A stretch of 10,908 nt of DNA from CAZGNZ01 sp964527215 (GTDB lineage: Bacteria > Fidelibacterota > Marinisomatia > SCGC-AAA003-L08 > JACNLC01): the NCBI GenBank assembly GCA_964527215.1, contig CAZGNZ010000067.1, forward strand, positions 1 to 10,908. Reading direction: 5' to 3'. Of the stretch, positions 1-7,111 are shown piece by piece. The translations under genes were made by a program, and so were the position numbers. Position 1 is the first letter of the stretch. Every line of letters starts with the position of its first letter. The notes under the pieces were generated by a model. The model was not told the origin of the DNA, ran no database searches, and was given only the letters and a program-made list of their open reading frames with translations.

Positions 1-705
1 TTGCTCAGTGGTCCTATTCAAATGGAGATGACCCGTCACAGGGGATTGAGACTTCAAAGACCAGTCTTTCCATCAAGGTAATAATATTCAAATGGAGATG
101 ACCCGTCACAGGGGATTGAGACATAAGACCCCTTCTAAATATGATTCCATTTCCAACACAAGATTCAAATGGAGATGACCCGTCACAGGGGATTGAGACT
201 ACAAATTTCTCATCTCTTTCATTGTTGACTTTGCCAAATTCAAATGGAGATGACCCGTCACAGGGGATTGAGACGTGCCCTCAGCTCTATTTTCCCAGAC
301 AATGTGAATTCAAATGGAGATGACCCGTCACAGGGGATTGAGACTTTTTAACTTCGGGTAGTTCCATGATTTTTTCTCCACTTGATTCAAATGGAGATGA
401 CCCGTCACAGGGGATTGAGACTCCGACAGTCCGGACATTTTCCATTGCTCAGTGGTCCTATTCAAATGGAGATGACCCGTCACAGGGGATTGAGACTTCT
501 CTATGCATGTGATTCATTGGTTGATAAACATCAATTCAAATGGAGATGACCCGTCACAGGGGATTGAGACTAAACCAAACCATCACTTTTCCTTTCATTT
601 AATACTCTATTCAAATGGAGATGACCCGTCACAGGGGATTGAGACTTCAAAGACCAGTCTTTCCATCAAGGTAATAATATTCAAATGGAGATGACCCGTC
701 ACAGG
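1..705 (+). CRISPR. CRISPR array, distal part, nine full repeats plus one truncated repeat
   Basis: Nine identical 37-nt repeats start at 16, 86, 163, 238, 308, 385, 460, 534 and 609. Each begins ATTCAAATGGAGATG and ends CAGGGGATTGAGAC. A tenth copy at 679-705 keeps only the first 27 nt. The nine complete spacers are 33-40 nt long. The internal TGACCCGTCA is a short inverted repeat. The 3' end ATTGAGAC resembles the 8-nt crRNA 5' tag of several type I and III systems, which implies plus-strand transcription, a leader left of the window, and the old end at 705. Spacer 53-85 is identical to spacer 646-678. The partial spacer 1-15 equals the last 15 nt of spacer 422-459. No cas gene lies in the window, so the subtype cannot be fixed. 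Open frames through the array merely translate the repeat. Confidence 0.98.
679..705 (+). repeat. Truncated terminal CRISPR repeat
   Basis: This is the last repeat of the array. It matches the first 27 nt of the 37-nt unit and then breaks off after CACAGG. The following bases, TGTTCCCCGGGAG, belong to a dispersed repeat seen again at about 1385. The missing 10 nt include the whole ATTGAGAC tag region, so the spacer before it cannot be bounded by a normal repeat on its 3' side. Confidence 0.93.
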
Positions 706-740
706 TGTTCCCCGGGAGTAGTGGGGGTTTGGGATGGGTG
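704..740. repeat. Left-end fragment of the ~430-bp dispersed repeat
   Basis: This stretch matches 1385-1421 with one difference (AGTAGTGG here, AGTGGTGG there), starting GGTGTTCCCCGGGAG and ending TTTGGGATGGGTG. After 740 the similarity stops. It is therefore a solo left end of the element whose longer copies lie at 1385-1815 and 10481-10908. It abuts the broken CRISPR repeat with a shared GG at the junction. No transposase is nearby. Confidence 0.85.
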
Positions 741-892
741 ATCTGGGGGCTTGGTGAAATGGTATAATGGTGTAATGGCTAATTGGTTGAGTGCGGATTC
801 GCTGTCAGGGAAAAGTTGGGTGGTCAGTGGTCGTTTGTCAGCACAAGCTCTAAGGTGTAAAAGTATTATCGCGCATTCAGTACAATTTCAGT

Positions 893-916
893 CAGTCTGA
901 TCAGAAGAGCAGACTG
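893..916. repeat. Inverted repeat (7-bp stem)
   Basis: CAGTCTG at 893-899 pairs perfectly with CAGACTG at 910-916 across a 10-nt loop. There is no T-tract on either side, so it does not look like an intrinsic terminator. It lies in the gene-free stretch and has no clear owner. Confidence 0.5.
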
Positions 917-961
917 TCGAGATTGGATGTTTCATGGTGCGAATGAGATGTTGTTGTTCGA

Positions 962-993
962 GTCCCGTCTGATTTTCGACGGGACGAGTTTAT
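962..993. repeat. Short dispersed hairpin module, copy 1
   Basis: GTCCCGTC (962-969) pairs with GACGGGAC (978-985) around an 8-nt loop TGATTTTC and is followed by GAGTTTAT. The 30-nt module 964-993 recurs exactly at 1705-1734 and 10799-10828. The latter two sit inside the long repeat; this copy does not, which shows that the module moves or is shared independently. Confidence 0.7.
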
Positions 994-1074
994 CTCATTC
1001 AATGAAACGTTCAAACGAGATGAAATTGGTCTGCAGCGCATGTTCTTTTGGTTCTTTTCTTCGAAGAAAAGAAC
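994..1074. repeat. ~80-bp dispersed repeat with 24-nt palindrome, copy 1
   Basis: 994-1073 matches 1935-2014 at nearly every base (three differences seen). Its right end, 1051-1074, is a perfect 24-nt palindrome: GTTCTTTTCTTC followed by its exact reverse complement. The second copy has two substitutions within this palindrome. No T-tract follows. The function is unknown; a REP-like dispersed element or a protein-binding site are possibilities. Confidence 0.8.
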
Positions 1075-1384
1075 ATTCCATTTCAGAGAAATTCATTGCA
1101 CTGCAACTGCGTCTGGGCTTAGCAGAATCTTATTGGTTTAGTGGTTGAGTAACGTTCCCGGCAGGGTGATATTGAGTGGGATAATGGTGTAATGGTGAAT
1201 TGGAGTAACAGCAGTATCACAGACAAATTTCAAATTTCAGGTTTCTATTCCCGTCAATTGCTGTCCGGATCACGGTTCAGGATGCATAGTAATAATACAG
1301 ATGAGTGCTCGAGTAATCATATTTTAGTTCGGCAGATGTCAGTTGCCGGGATTGGGATTGCTGCATCCTGAATAACCCGTAACT

Positions 1385-1815
1385 GGTGTTCCCCGGGAGT
1401 GGTGGGGGTTTGGGATGGGTGGAAGCGGGGAATCTTTCAATCTGAGGTTCCACAGATCACCAGTATAAATCAAATCCACAGCCCTGAAGGGGCTGAAGTA
1501 CGTCAGCCCGGGGGCATCGCCCCGGGAACCGGATAGAATTACGGCCGAACCCTGAAGGGGTGCAGGCAAAAAAAACCTGAAGGATCGGGTGTTGTCAATT
1601 GGTCGAGCAGTTGGATGGGTTTGGGAAAACCGTCCGTTTTCAGTGTCAGTTGTTAATTGATCTTTTTCAAGTTTCCGGTTTCAAGTTTCAAATTTCGTTT
1701 CTTCCCCGTCTGATTTTCGACGGGACGAGTTTATGTTGAAAATTGAAAAAAATATTTTTGACTTTTCAATACAAAAATTTGCTCCCAAGAATGGAGGTTA
1801 GCATATTATACAGAA
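1385..1815. repeat. Long dispersed repeat, copy 1 (~430 bp)
   Basis: The core 1401-1815 matches 10495-10908 with only a handful of differences and a 1-nt indel; the left 16 nt match the fragment at 704-740 better. Internal structure: a hairpin AGCCC/GGGCT at 1480-1494, a GC-rich hairpin CCCGGGG/CCCCGGG around 1507-1526, two CCTGAAGGGG words, a CCCGTC/GACGGG module at 1705-1734, and a right end containing TTGACT and CATATTATA. One minus-strand frame stays open through the left part (peptide MPAPLQGSAVILSGSRG near 1569) but runs out of the repeat into unrelated sequence. I see no transposase and no clear terminal inverted repeats, so it is not a typical IS. Confidence 0.88.
1705..1734. repeat. 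Short dispersed hairpin module, copy 2
   Basis: This is an exact copy of 964-993: CCCGTC, an 8-nt loop TGATTTTC, GACGGG, then ACGAGTTTAT. Here it lies within the right half of the long repeat. Confidence 0.7.
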
Positions 1816-1934
1816 CTGAAGCTCTAAAAATCAGTGAATTCTAGTGAGTGCTACAATTTCCACTAACGCATTTTATCACGATGTAAATCACGACACAATT
1901 AATACACCTTGAGTGCCTGGGATTATAAATGCGA

Positions 1935-2015
1935 CTCATCCAATGAAACGTTCAAACGAGATGAAATTGGTCTGCAGCGCATGTTCTTTTGGTTCTTTTC
2001 TTTGAAGAAAAGGAC
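1935..2015. repeat. ~80-bp dispersed repeat, copy 2
   Basis: This is a near-identical direct copy of 994-1074, 941 bp downstream. It starts CTCATCCAATGAAACG and ends in GTTCTTTTCTTTGAAGAAAA, an imperfect version of the palindrome in copy 1. Copy 1 is preceded by the CCCGTC hairpin module; copy 2 is not, so the two repeats are separate units. Confidence 0.8.
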
Positions 2016-2209
2016 GCCCAGATTCATAAACTCAAATAAGGCAGATGTGCAGTTTGTGTCTGATTAACTCATTCATGGTCAAGGATAAACGGGTTTTCAA
2101 TAAAACGTTTGGGACGGATGTGGTTAAAAAAAGATACTTACTATTGTGGAAAAAAATAACGGTGTGAATTATATCTGTATTCTGTCAGCCAAATTCCGAA
2201 CTGAAAAAA

Positions 2210-2650
2210 TCAAGCCCCATCCATCCGCTTTTGCAAATAATACCGGCTGCTGCCCACCGGATGATTCGGCAGGGTTCCGAACAGCTCAAAGCCAAGTTTC
2301 TGATAAAACTCCATCGCCTGGAATTCATAGGTATTCACATGAATGCCGACACAGCCGCGCTGCCGGGCTTCTTCCTCCACCCATTTAATAATTTGGCGTC
2401 CGATCCCCTGACCACGGACGGATTCAGCTGTCCACAGCAGCTTCAGGTCAACCCAGTTCCAATACACTTCACAGGTTGCCCCGCCCACAACAGCAGATCC
2501 ATCCTGAACCATGACCGTAAAAATCTGCAGATTGCGGGGAAATTCTTCCGGAGCGTCATTCTCCAGTCCATTGATCAGGATTTCCTTCATCCGTTCCAGG
2601 TCGCCGGCATCCGTGCTGACGGAAATGCGAATCCCTGAACACTGCTTCAT
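2210..2650 (-). CDS. GNAT-family N-acetyltransferase
   Basis: This 146-residue cytoplasmic protein has the usual size of a single-domain GNAT enzyme. These enzymes move the acetyl group of acetyl-CoA to an amine; the acceptor cannot be told from sequence. Motif A is clear: a beta strand ending in LLWTAESV, then RGQGIG at residues 79-84, the pyrophosphate-binding loop, followed by a helix. Motif B follows as AMEFYQKLGFELFG at about 112-125, with a C-terminal SRYYLQKRM strand. The ATG start is backed by a good Shine-Dalgarno, GAGGTGA four bases upstream (2655-2661), the best in the window. It is the last gene of the minus-strand series, 167 bp after its neighbour, with hairpins between them, so it may have its own promoter. 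I see no clear terminator after it. Confidence 0.92.
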   Translation of the reverse strand: MKQCSGIRISVSTDAGDLERMKEILINGLENDAPEEFPRNLQIFTVMVQDGSAVVGGATCEVYWNWVDLKLLWTAESVRGQGIGRQIIKWVEEEARQRGCVGIHVNTYEFQAMEFYQKLGFELFGTLPNHPVGSSRYYLQKRMDGA

Positions 2651-2667
2651 CCAATCACCTCACTTTG

Positions 2668-2709
2668 AATCCGCCGGTTGGCGGGTTGTTAATCCGTCTC
2701 CTGACGGAT
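2668..2709. repeat. Pair of intergenic hairpins before the GNAT gene
   Basis: Two adjacent inverted repeats lie between the stop of the upstream gene and the GNAT ribosome site. CCGCC (2671-2675) pairs with GGCGG (2680-2684) and can extend to 8 bp with a G-U pair. ATCCGTC (2692-2698) pairs exactly with GACGGAT (2703-2709) over a TCCT loop. A third, looser one (TCCCCG/CGGGGA) lies near 2729-2752. None has a downstream T-run on the minus strand, so they are not typical terminators. They could be REP-like units or mRNA processing or stabilising elements. Confidence 0.5.
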
Positions 2710-2817
2710 AAGTGTAACAGGGTGCGTTCCCCGCCAGCTGACGGACGGGGAAATTCATTATTATGGGGTGCACTGCGGCCTGCCAGCATCATTACTGAGT
2801 CCATTCTTTCGAGAGAA

Positions 2818-3624
2818 TCAGGGAAAATCCGCAAGGGTGGTTTGGATTCCGGCACCCGTAATCCAGCTCAGGGCGAACCGGGCACTTTTTCGAATCTTCG
2901 AATCAGGGTGTTCCAGGTGGGAAAGAGCCACCTGCCGAGCGCCGTCACTGTCGCTGAACGGCAGCAGTCGAATGGTGCCGGCCGTCAATTCGCAGCAGTT
3001 TTCCGCAAAGAGAACAAGCAAGGGGTCAAGGTCAATGCGAAGGTCAAGATCCTTCTGACAGCAGTGAGTGATCTGGCAGAACAGCTCATGCCGGAATTCA
3101 GGATCAATGATATCCGCGGCCCATGCGATAAATTCCTTCATCAGATCATTTGAAAAATTCAACGGGTAATACCGGTTCCCTGTCTCGGTGCAAATCAGCC
3201 GAATCAGACTGCTTTTTACCGTTGTGTCACCGGCCTTATCGATCTCTTCCAGCATACTGCGGATATCTGCACACTTTTCAGGATTCATGCCGCGAACCGT
3301 CCGAATCACTTCAGCGGGATGAACAAAGCCGGTCTCCCTGCCTCTGCGGGTCAGCAGCCAAAGTCCTCCGGGATTGACTGCCATCAGACCGAACAGACTG
3401 AGAAAGTGACGGGCGATGCCCAGAAAATGGGTCAGTGCCGGTTTACCGTTTATAAAGCGGATGGTGCGCTGCTCATCGGTCAGCTGGAGAATGCGGCATA
3501 CCTGATCTTCATGCTGTTCCTCATACGCAGATGAATCCATCTCCTTCATGGCCCTCAGGACCGGATTCATTAATTCCGGCGGTGACGGCAGCAGCGGTTG
3601 AAGATGGCGCATAAACAGCATCAT
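2818..3624 (-). CDS. Hypothetical protein, possible HEAT-like C-terminus
   Basis: I do not recognise this protein of about 268 residues. It is largely alpha-helical in character with no signal peptide and no clear membrane span. Near the C-terminus, ARQVALSHLEHPDSKIRKSA has the look of one HEAT-like helical repeat (hydrophobic helix, D-P-x-S-K-I-R-K-x-A turn), which usually means protein binding. The middle contains a stretch GGLWLLTRRGRETG that could be a beta hairpin. The start is uncertain: the frame can be extended to a TTG at 3633, but ATG codons at 3624, 3621 and 3612 are more natural, and none has a good Shine-Dalgarno. It follows the patatin gene by about 76 bp on the same strand, so co-transcription is likely. 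A near-palindrome (2803-2818) overlaps the first base of its stop codon. Confidence 0.75.
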   Translation of the reverse strand: MMLFMRHLQPLLPSPPELMNPVLRAMKEMDSSAYEEQHEDQVCRILQLTDEQRTIRFINGKPALTHFLGIARHFLSLFGLMAVNPGGLWLLTRRGRETGFVHPAEVIRTVRGMNPEKCADIRSMLEEIDKAGDTTVKSSLIRLICTETGNRYYPLNFSNDLMKEFIAWAADIIDPEFRHELFCQITHCCQKDLDLRIDLDPLLVLFAENCCELTAGTIRLLPFSDSDGARQVALSHLEHPDSKIRKSARFALSWITGAGIQTTLADFP

Positions 3625-3700
3625 AAAAAACAATTTCGATTACGAGCCGGCAGCAAGAAAAAAGGTCTTTTCATGTGTATCATCCGTCATTGATCACGGT

Positions 3701-5038
3701 TCAAGAGCTGTCACCTGAAAAAATACTGGATGAGATATCGGATCGGTTGGCAATGGTGAACAGGGCCGGTTTGAGCTCCGGTGACAGATCCATGAGTGTT
3801 TTTAAAAGGAATTTCCCCACATGGGAGGGAAGGGTCCCGTCAATGGCCAGGACATAGTAGTACAGTGACTCCGAAAACGATCTTCGACGAATGGCATCCT
3901 TCACCAGGATTTCGATATTTCCCCGAAGCCCGGAGTGGTTCTCGTTATGGCTGTTCAGAGAACTGGAGATTTGCTGTCTGATTTCACTGACAGCCGAGGC
4001 AATGCACTGATCCAGTTCAGTATAGGTATATGACCGAATACGGTTGATTTTTAAAATCTGGGCGGTACACTCCATGAATGCCATCAGCAGATTACGCTCA
4101 AACCGCATGTATTCCGGCAGCAGTTCCCGCAGATTGTCCGGAATGCTTCCAATTCCAGATTCAGGCAGTTTAAGAGGATTTTCCCGGTTCCGTATGAAAT
4201 CCTGAAAACGGGTCTCTGCGGACTGATTCGGATGCAGGAAATAACGGTGGCCCTGCAGGAAGCCGAAAATTCGAAGCGTATCCAGATATCCCAGCGTTTT
4301 ATATTGATTCAGCAGCGAGCGGTCAAAATCAAACGTTCCGCCGATATTTATCGAATTTTTGATATAAATCGTATTGCTGCCCTCAATCTGGGGGCGTTTT
4401 CGTCGTCCGACTCCGGAAATATCCACCACAATAATGCGGGTGTATCCCCGTTTGCGGGCCATTTTATAGGGGATGTTATCATGCACGCCGCCATCGATGA
4501 ATTTGTCCCCTGCGATTTCGGGACTCTCGAAACCGGGAAACGCAGAGCTGGCCATCAGGTAATCCAGAACGGTTCCGGCGGGCATGTCATCCACAAAAAT
4601 CTCCACCGGTTTGAACTTTGAGATATTGAACGCCACCACACCCATGTCAATGGGGGAGCGTCGAATGGCATCTTCATTCAGATGATGTTCAAGCACCTGC
4701 CGCATCGGATTGGTATCGAGACCTTTCTTTTTTGTGAAGGAGCGGTAAAATTCCTTGAATGCGCCCAGCGTATTGTGCGTGAGTTTCAATTCACCGTTTG
4801 TCAGGAACTCATCAGGAATATTCAGAATGTAATTGATGTCAATGCCATCGCCGATCTCTTCCAGAGCCTGCTCTTTGCCCTGAACCAGAAATCCGGTTAT
4901 CAGTGCTCCCACCGAATTTCCCACAATTGCTTCAATCTGTATTCCCAGTTTTTTGAGCGCTTTCCATACGCCAATGTGATAGACGCCTTTTGCACCGCCG
5001 CCGCTTAATACCAGACAGTATTTCTGTTCAAACTGCAT
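3701..5038 (-). CDS. Patatin-like phospholipase (lipid acyl hydrolase)
   Basis: This 445-residue protein begins directly with the patatin domain, MQFEQKYCLVLSGGGAKG. The oxyanion-hole motif GGGAKG is at residues 13-18, the nucleophile elbow G-N-S-V-G at 40-44 (Ser42), and the second dyad residue in F-I-D-G-G at about Asp182. The conserved ASSAFPGF lies at 163-170, so the Ser-Asp dyad is complete. Family members cleave acyl ester bonds of phospholipids or other lipids. No signal peptide or beta-barrel domain is visible, so it probably acts in the cytoplasm or at the inner membrane. The last ~230 residues lie beyond the catalytic core and have no motif I can name. The gene starts 31 bp after the stop of the S9 peptidase gene, which argues for one operon. 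The ATG start has only a weak GGA upstream. Confidence 0.93.
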   Translation of the reverse strand: MQFEQKYCLVLSGGGAKGVYHIGVWKALKKLGIQIEAIVGNSVGALITGFLVQGKEQALEEIGDGIDINYILNIPDEFLTNGELKLTHNTLGAFKEFYRSFTKKKGLDTNPMRQVLEHHLNEDAIRRSPIDMGVVAFNISKFKPVEIFVDDMPAGTVLDYLMASSAFPGFESPEIAGDKFIDGGVHDNIPYKMARKRGYTRIIVVDISGVGRRKRPQIEGSNTIYIKNSINIGGTFDFDRSLLNQYKTLGYLDTLRIFGFLQGHRYFLHPNQSAETRFQDFIRNRENPLKLPESGIGSIPDNLRELLPEYMRFERNLLMAFMECTAQILKINRIRSYTYTELDQCIASAVSEIRQQISSSLNSHNENHSGLRGNIEILVKDAIRRRSFSESLYYYVLAIDGTLPSHVGKFLLKTLMDLSPELKPALFTIANRSDISSSIFSGDSS

Positions 5039-5069
5039 TTATGAATTCCGGTTTTTCATCTTGGAATGA

Positions 5070-7028
5070 TTACTGGTCATTCTGATTCAAAAAATCGAAC
5101 CAGGTCTGATACAGATGAATAGTGTTTTCCAGTCCTTTGATCCCATGTCCCTGCCCCTCATATTCAACATAGGTGACTTTTTTGCCATGGAATTTCAGAC
5201 TGTCTGCCATCATTCTGCTGCCTTCAACCGGTACACGCATATCGTTTGATCCATGGGTCAAAAGCAGTCTGCCTGACATGCGATCGGCATGATAGAGAGG
5301 TGATCTTTCAATCAGTTTCAGTGCTTCAGTGGCAGGATTACCGGCTTCCAGCAGCACCCAGTCGGGAATATTGCAGTGCGCATGGAAATGACTGATGTCT
5401 GAAAATCCGGCATGACTGATCCCGAATCCCCAGTCAAACCGTGCAGATATCCCGTTTACTTCATTCGGGAATGTCATCAGGCGCATGGTTGAATATCCGC
5501 CGTGACTGCCGCCGTACACACCGATCCTCTCCGGCGGAATACCGAGACGGTCAGATATGTACTGCCCGGCATAGATAATATCAATGATTTCGCTGCCGCC
5601 CAGATCACCGTCATTCAGCGATGCAAATTCCCGTCCAAATCCATGAGACCCGCGCGGTGCCGGACTGAGTACATAAATTCCGGCTTCACCCAGAATCTGC
5701 GTGCGGTTGCTGAAATAATTCCCACCGCCGTAAAAAGCCTGAATCATGACAATCTGCTGTGATTCCGGCAGGACGTCCTTCGGATGATACAGATAGGCAT
5801 GCAGCATACGGGTTTTTCCAGTTGCGGGATCAATATCAAAGGTGGGATACTGCAGGCGCTCCCGACGGGTATGAATCAGCTGGGCAGTCAGCTCTGACGG
5901 AGGTGCCAGAATGGTCCGGAATTCGAACTGATCGGCCGCGGCCGTTATTTCTGCAATCCCTCCCAGCGCTGTGGCTGACGAAATTCTGACAAGTACGCGG
6001 TTGGACTGATAATCCAGGATTTGAATATTCTCATCAATAATCTGCTGATGCAGAACTGCACCGGTAAACGGCTGAATGAGAAGCAGTTCGCTCTCAACCG
6101 GATTTGACAGAATGGAGAACAGGATTTTTTCGCCGTCGATTTCAAGCAGTTCAAATGATTTTACATTTTTACTGAAATCGGTCAGCTGACGCCGGGTGCT
6201 GTGCTGGATATCATAACTGTAAATATTGGTCCAGCCGGTTTCGTTGGACGTAAACAGGAATTCATTCAGGGACAGCCATTCATCATGCACTGAAAAATCA
6301 GACCGCGGCACATTTGGTGGACAGACAATGGTCCACTCAAGTGTGTTCAGATTGATATAGACCAGATTCCCGGTGGTCCGGTCAGCGTTCTGGTACACCG
6401 GCAAAACAAGTCCCTGATCATTCGGCTGCCAGCTGGGAGTATCCCAGGTGAAACGGAATTCTGAACGATCCCGACAAATGATTTCATCGCGCCCGGACTC
6501 CAGATCGAGGATATGGAGTTCTCCCAGCCTGGAATCAATCACACCCAACCGGGCGGTATATGCCACTCTGTTCCTGGTCTGGTTCCAGTTCCAGCCGAAG
6601 ATATACGGTTCATCTGTCAGTTTTGTCAGCTTGCCGGTTTCGGGATCCAGTTTAAAAATATTGTACACCTCATCATTCCGTTCATCCCCCAGCCAGTACA
6701 GGCATTCGTCATTTACGCGATACCGCAGGCGTTCCGCATTCCGCCGGGAAAAATCGATGTTGGTCAGTTTTCGCCCCTGATATGGGGACACGGAGCCCTC
6801 AATCGGGATGGCTTTCAGAACTGTAACCGAGTCGCGGTGAAAATAGAAAACCTGGCCTGAATCGTAGGATGGTTTAAACCCATGGAAGGGATATCCTTCC
6901 AGGTAGGGTGTAAGATCAATCTGACGGCCGTTGAACTCTACATGATGCCCGTCGTCTGCCGCCAGAGTCAGAGCACCAAAAATGAGGGCTGCTGCCAGCC
7001 GTATCCGGTAGATGGAATGGAAAAACAT
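5070..7028 (-). CDS. S9 (prolyl oligopeptidase family) serine peptidase, exported
   Basis: The 652-residue product starts with a signal peptide (basic residues, then LAAALIFGALTLAAD, cleavage near residue 23), so it should act in the periplasm or outside. Residues ~30-390 look like a beta-propeller with repeated strands, resembling the DPP4-like N-terminal domain. The C-terminal ~240 residues form an alpha/beta hydrolase with a full triad: Ser508 in YGGSHGGY, Asp596 in HGSNDMRVP, His628 in GQGHGI. AFYGGGNYF at about 430 corresponds to the YGGP-type oxyanion region. Family members cut short peptides, often after proline or alanine; specificity is not readable here. ATG at 7028 has AGGAAG about 11 nt upstream. 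It sits 83 bp after the GH13 gene and 31 bp before the patatin gene on the same strand. Confidence 0.95.
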   Translation of the reverse strand: MFFHSIYRIRLAAALIFGALTLAADDGHHVEFNGRQIDLTPYLEGYPFHGFKPSYDSGQVFYFHRDSVTVLKAIPIEGSVSPYQGRKLTNIDFSRRNAERLRYRVNDECLYWLGDERNDEVYNIFKLDPETGKLTKLTDEPYIFGWNWNQTRNRVAYTARLGVIDSRLGELHILDLESGRDEIICRDRSEFRFTWDTPSWQPNDQGLVLPVYQNADRTTGNLVYINLNTLEWTIVCPPNVPRSDFSVHDEWLSLNEFLFTSNETGWTNIYSYDIQHSTRRQLTDFSKNVKSFELLEIDGEKILFSILSNPVESELLLIQPFTGAVLHQQIIDENIQILDYQSNRVLVRISSATALGGIAEITAAADQFEFRTILAPPSELTAQLIHTRRERLQYPTFDIDPATGKTRMLHAYLYHPKDVLPESQQIVMIQAFYGGGNYFSNRTQILGEAGIYVLSPAPRGSHGFGREFASLNDGDLGGSEIIDIIYAGQYISDRLGIPPERIGVYGGSHGGYSTMRLMTFPNEVNGISARFDWGFGISHAGFSDISHFHAHCNIPDWVLLEAGNPATEALKLIERSPLYHADRMSGRLLLTHGSNDMRVPVEGSRMMADSLKFHGKKVTYVEYEGQGHGIKGLENTIHLYQTWFDFLNQNDQ

Positions 7029-7111
7029 ATTGCCTGGCTTCCTTTATTCGTTGATGATTGCAGCAGGTTCACGGACAGCTGTTCAGCCTTCTGATGACGC
7101 CTGCGAATTTT

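Larger units (their letters stand above)
706..2209. other. Repeat-rich stretch without convincing genes
   Basis: About 1.5 kb separates the CRISPR array from the first gene. I see no coding region with family features; the open frames (927-1148 plus, 1339-1569 minus) run through repeats. The stretch contains a left-end fragment and a full copy of a ~430-bp repeat, two copies of an ~80-bp palindrome-bearing repeat, two copies of a CCCGTC/GACGGG hairpin module, and the short word ATAATGGTGTAATGG at 764-778 and 1181-1195. No convincing tRNA or rRNA was seen. 1816-1934 and 2016-2209 hold AT-rich sequence with no feature I can name. Confidence 0.75.

Noticed and set aside
141..694. Open frames translating SNGDDPSQGIET repeatedly
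   Set aside because: They are the CRISPR repeat read in frame, not tandem-repeat proteins.
945..990. tRNA-like 3' end (GTTCGAGTCCC followed by a stem)
   Set aside because: No matching acceptor, D or anticodon arm upstream; the stem is the dispersed CCCGTC/GACGGG hairpin, which recurs without the TTCGAGT part.
927..1148. Plus-strand 73-codon open frame
   Set aside because: It runs through the hairpin module and the 80-bp repeat; no ribosome site, no family resemblance.
706..2209. Hidden IS or transposase remnant linking the repeats
   Set aside because: No transposase motif in any frame and no terminal inverted repeats; the repeats look nonautonomous.
2231..2638. Long plus-strand open frame opposite the GNAT gene
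   Set aside because: The minus frame has clear GNAT motifs and a good ribosome site; the plus frame has neither.
2665..3153. Plus-strand 162-codon open frame opposite the unrecognised gene
   Set aside because: It spans the intergenic hairpins and a gene end, with low-complexity composition; the minus frame is longer and fits the cluster.
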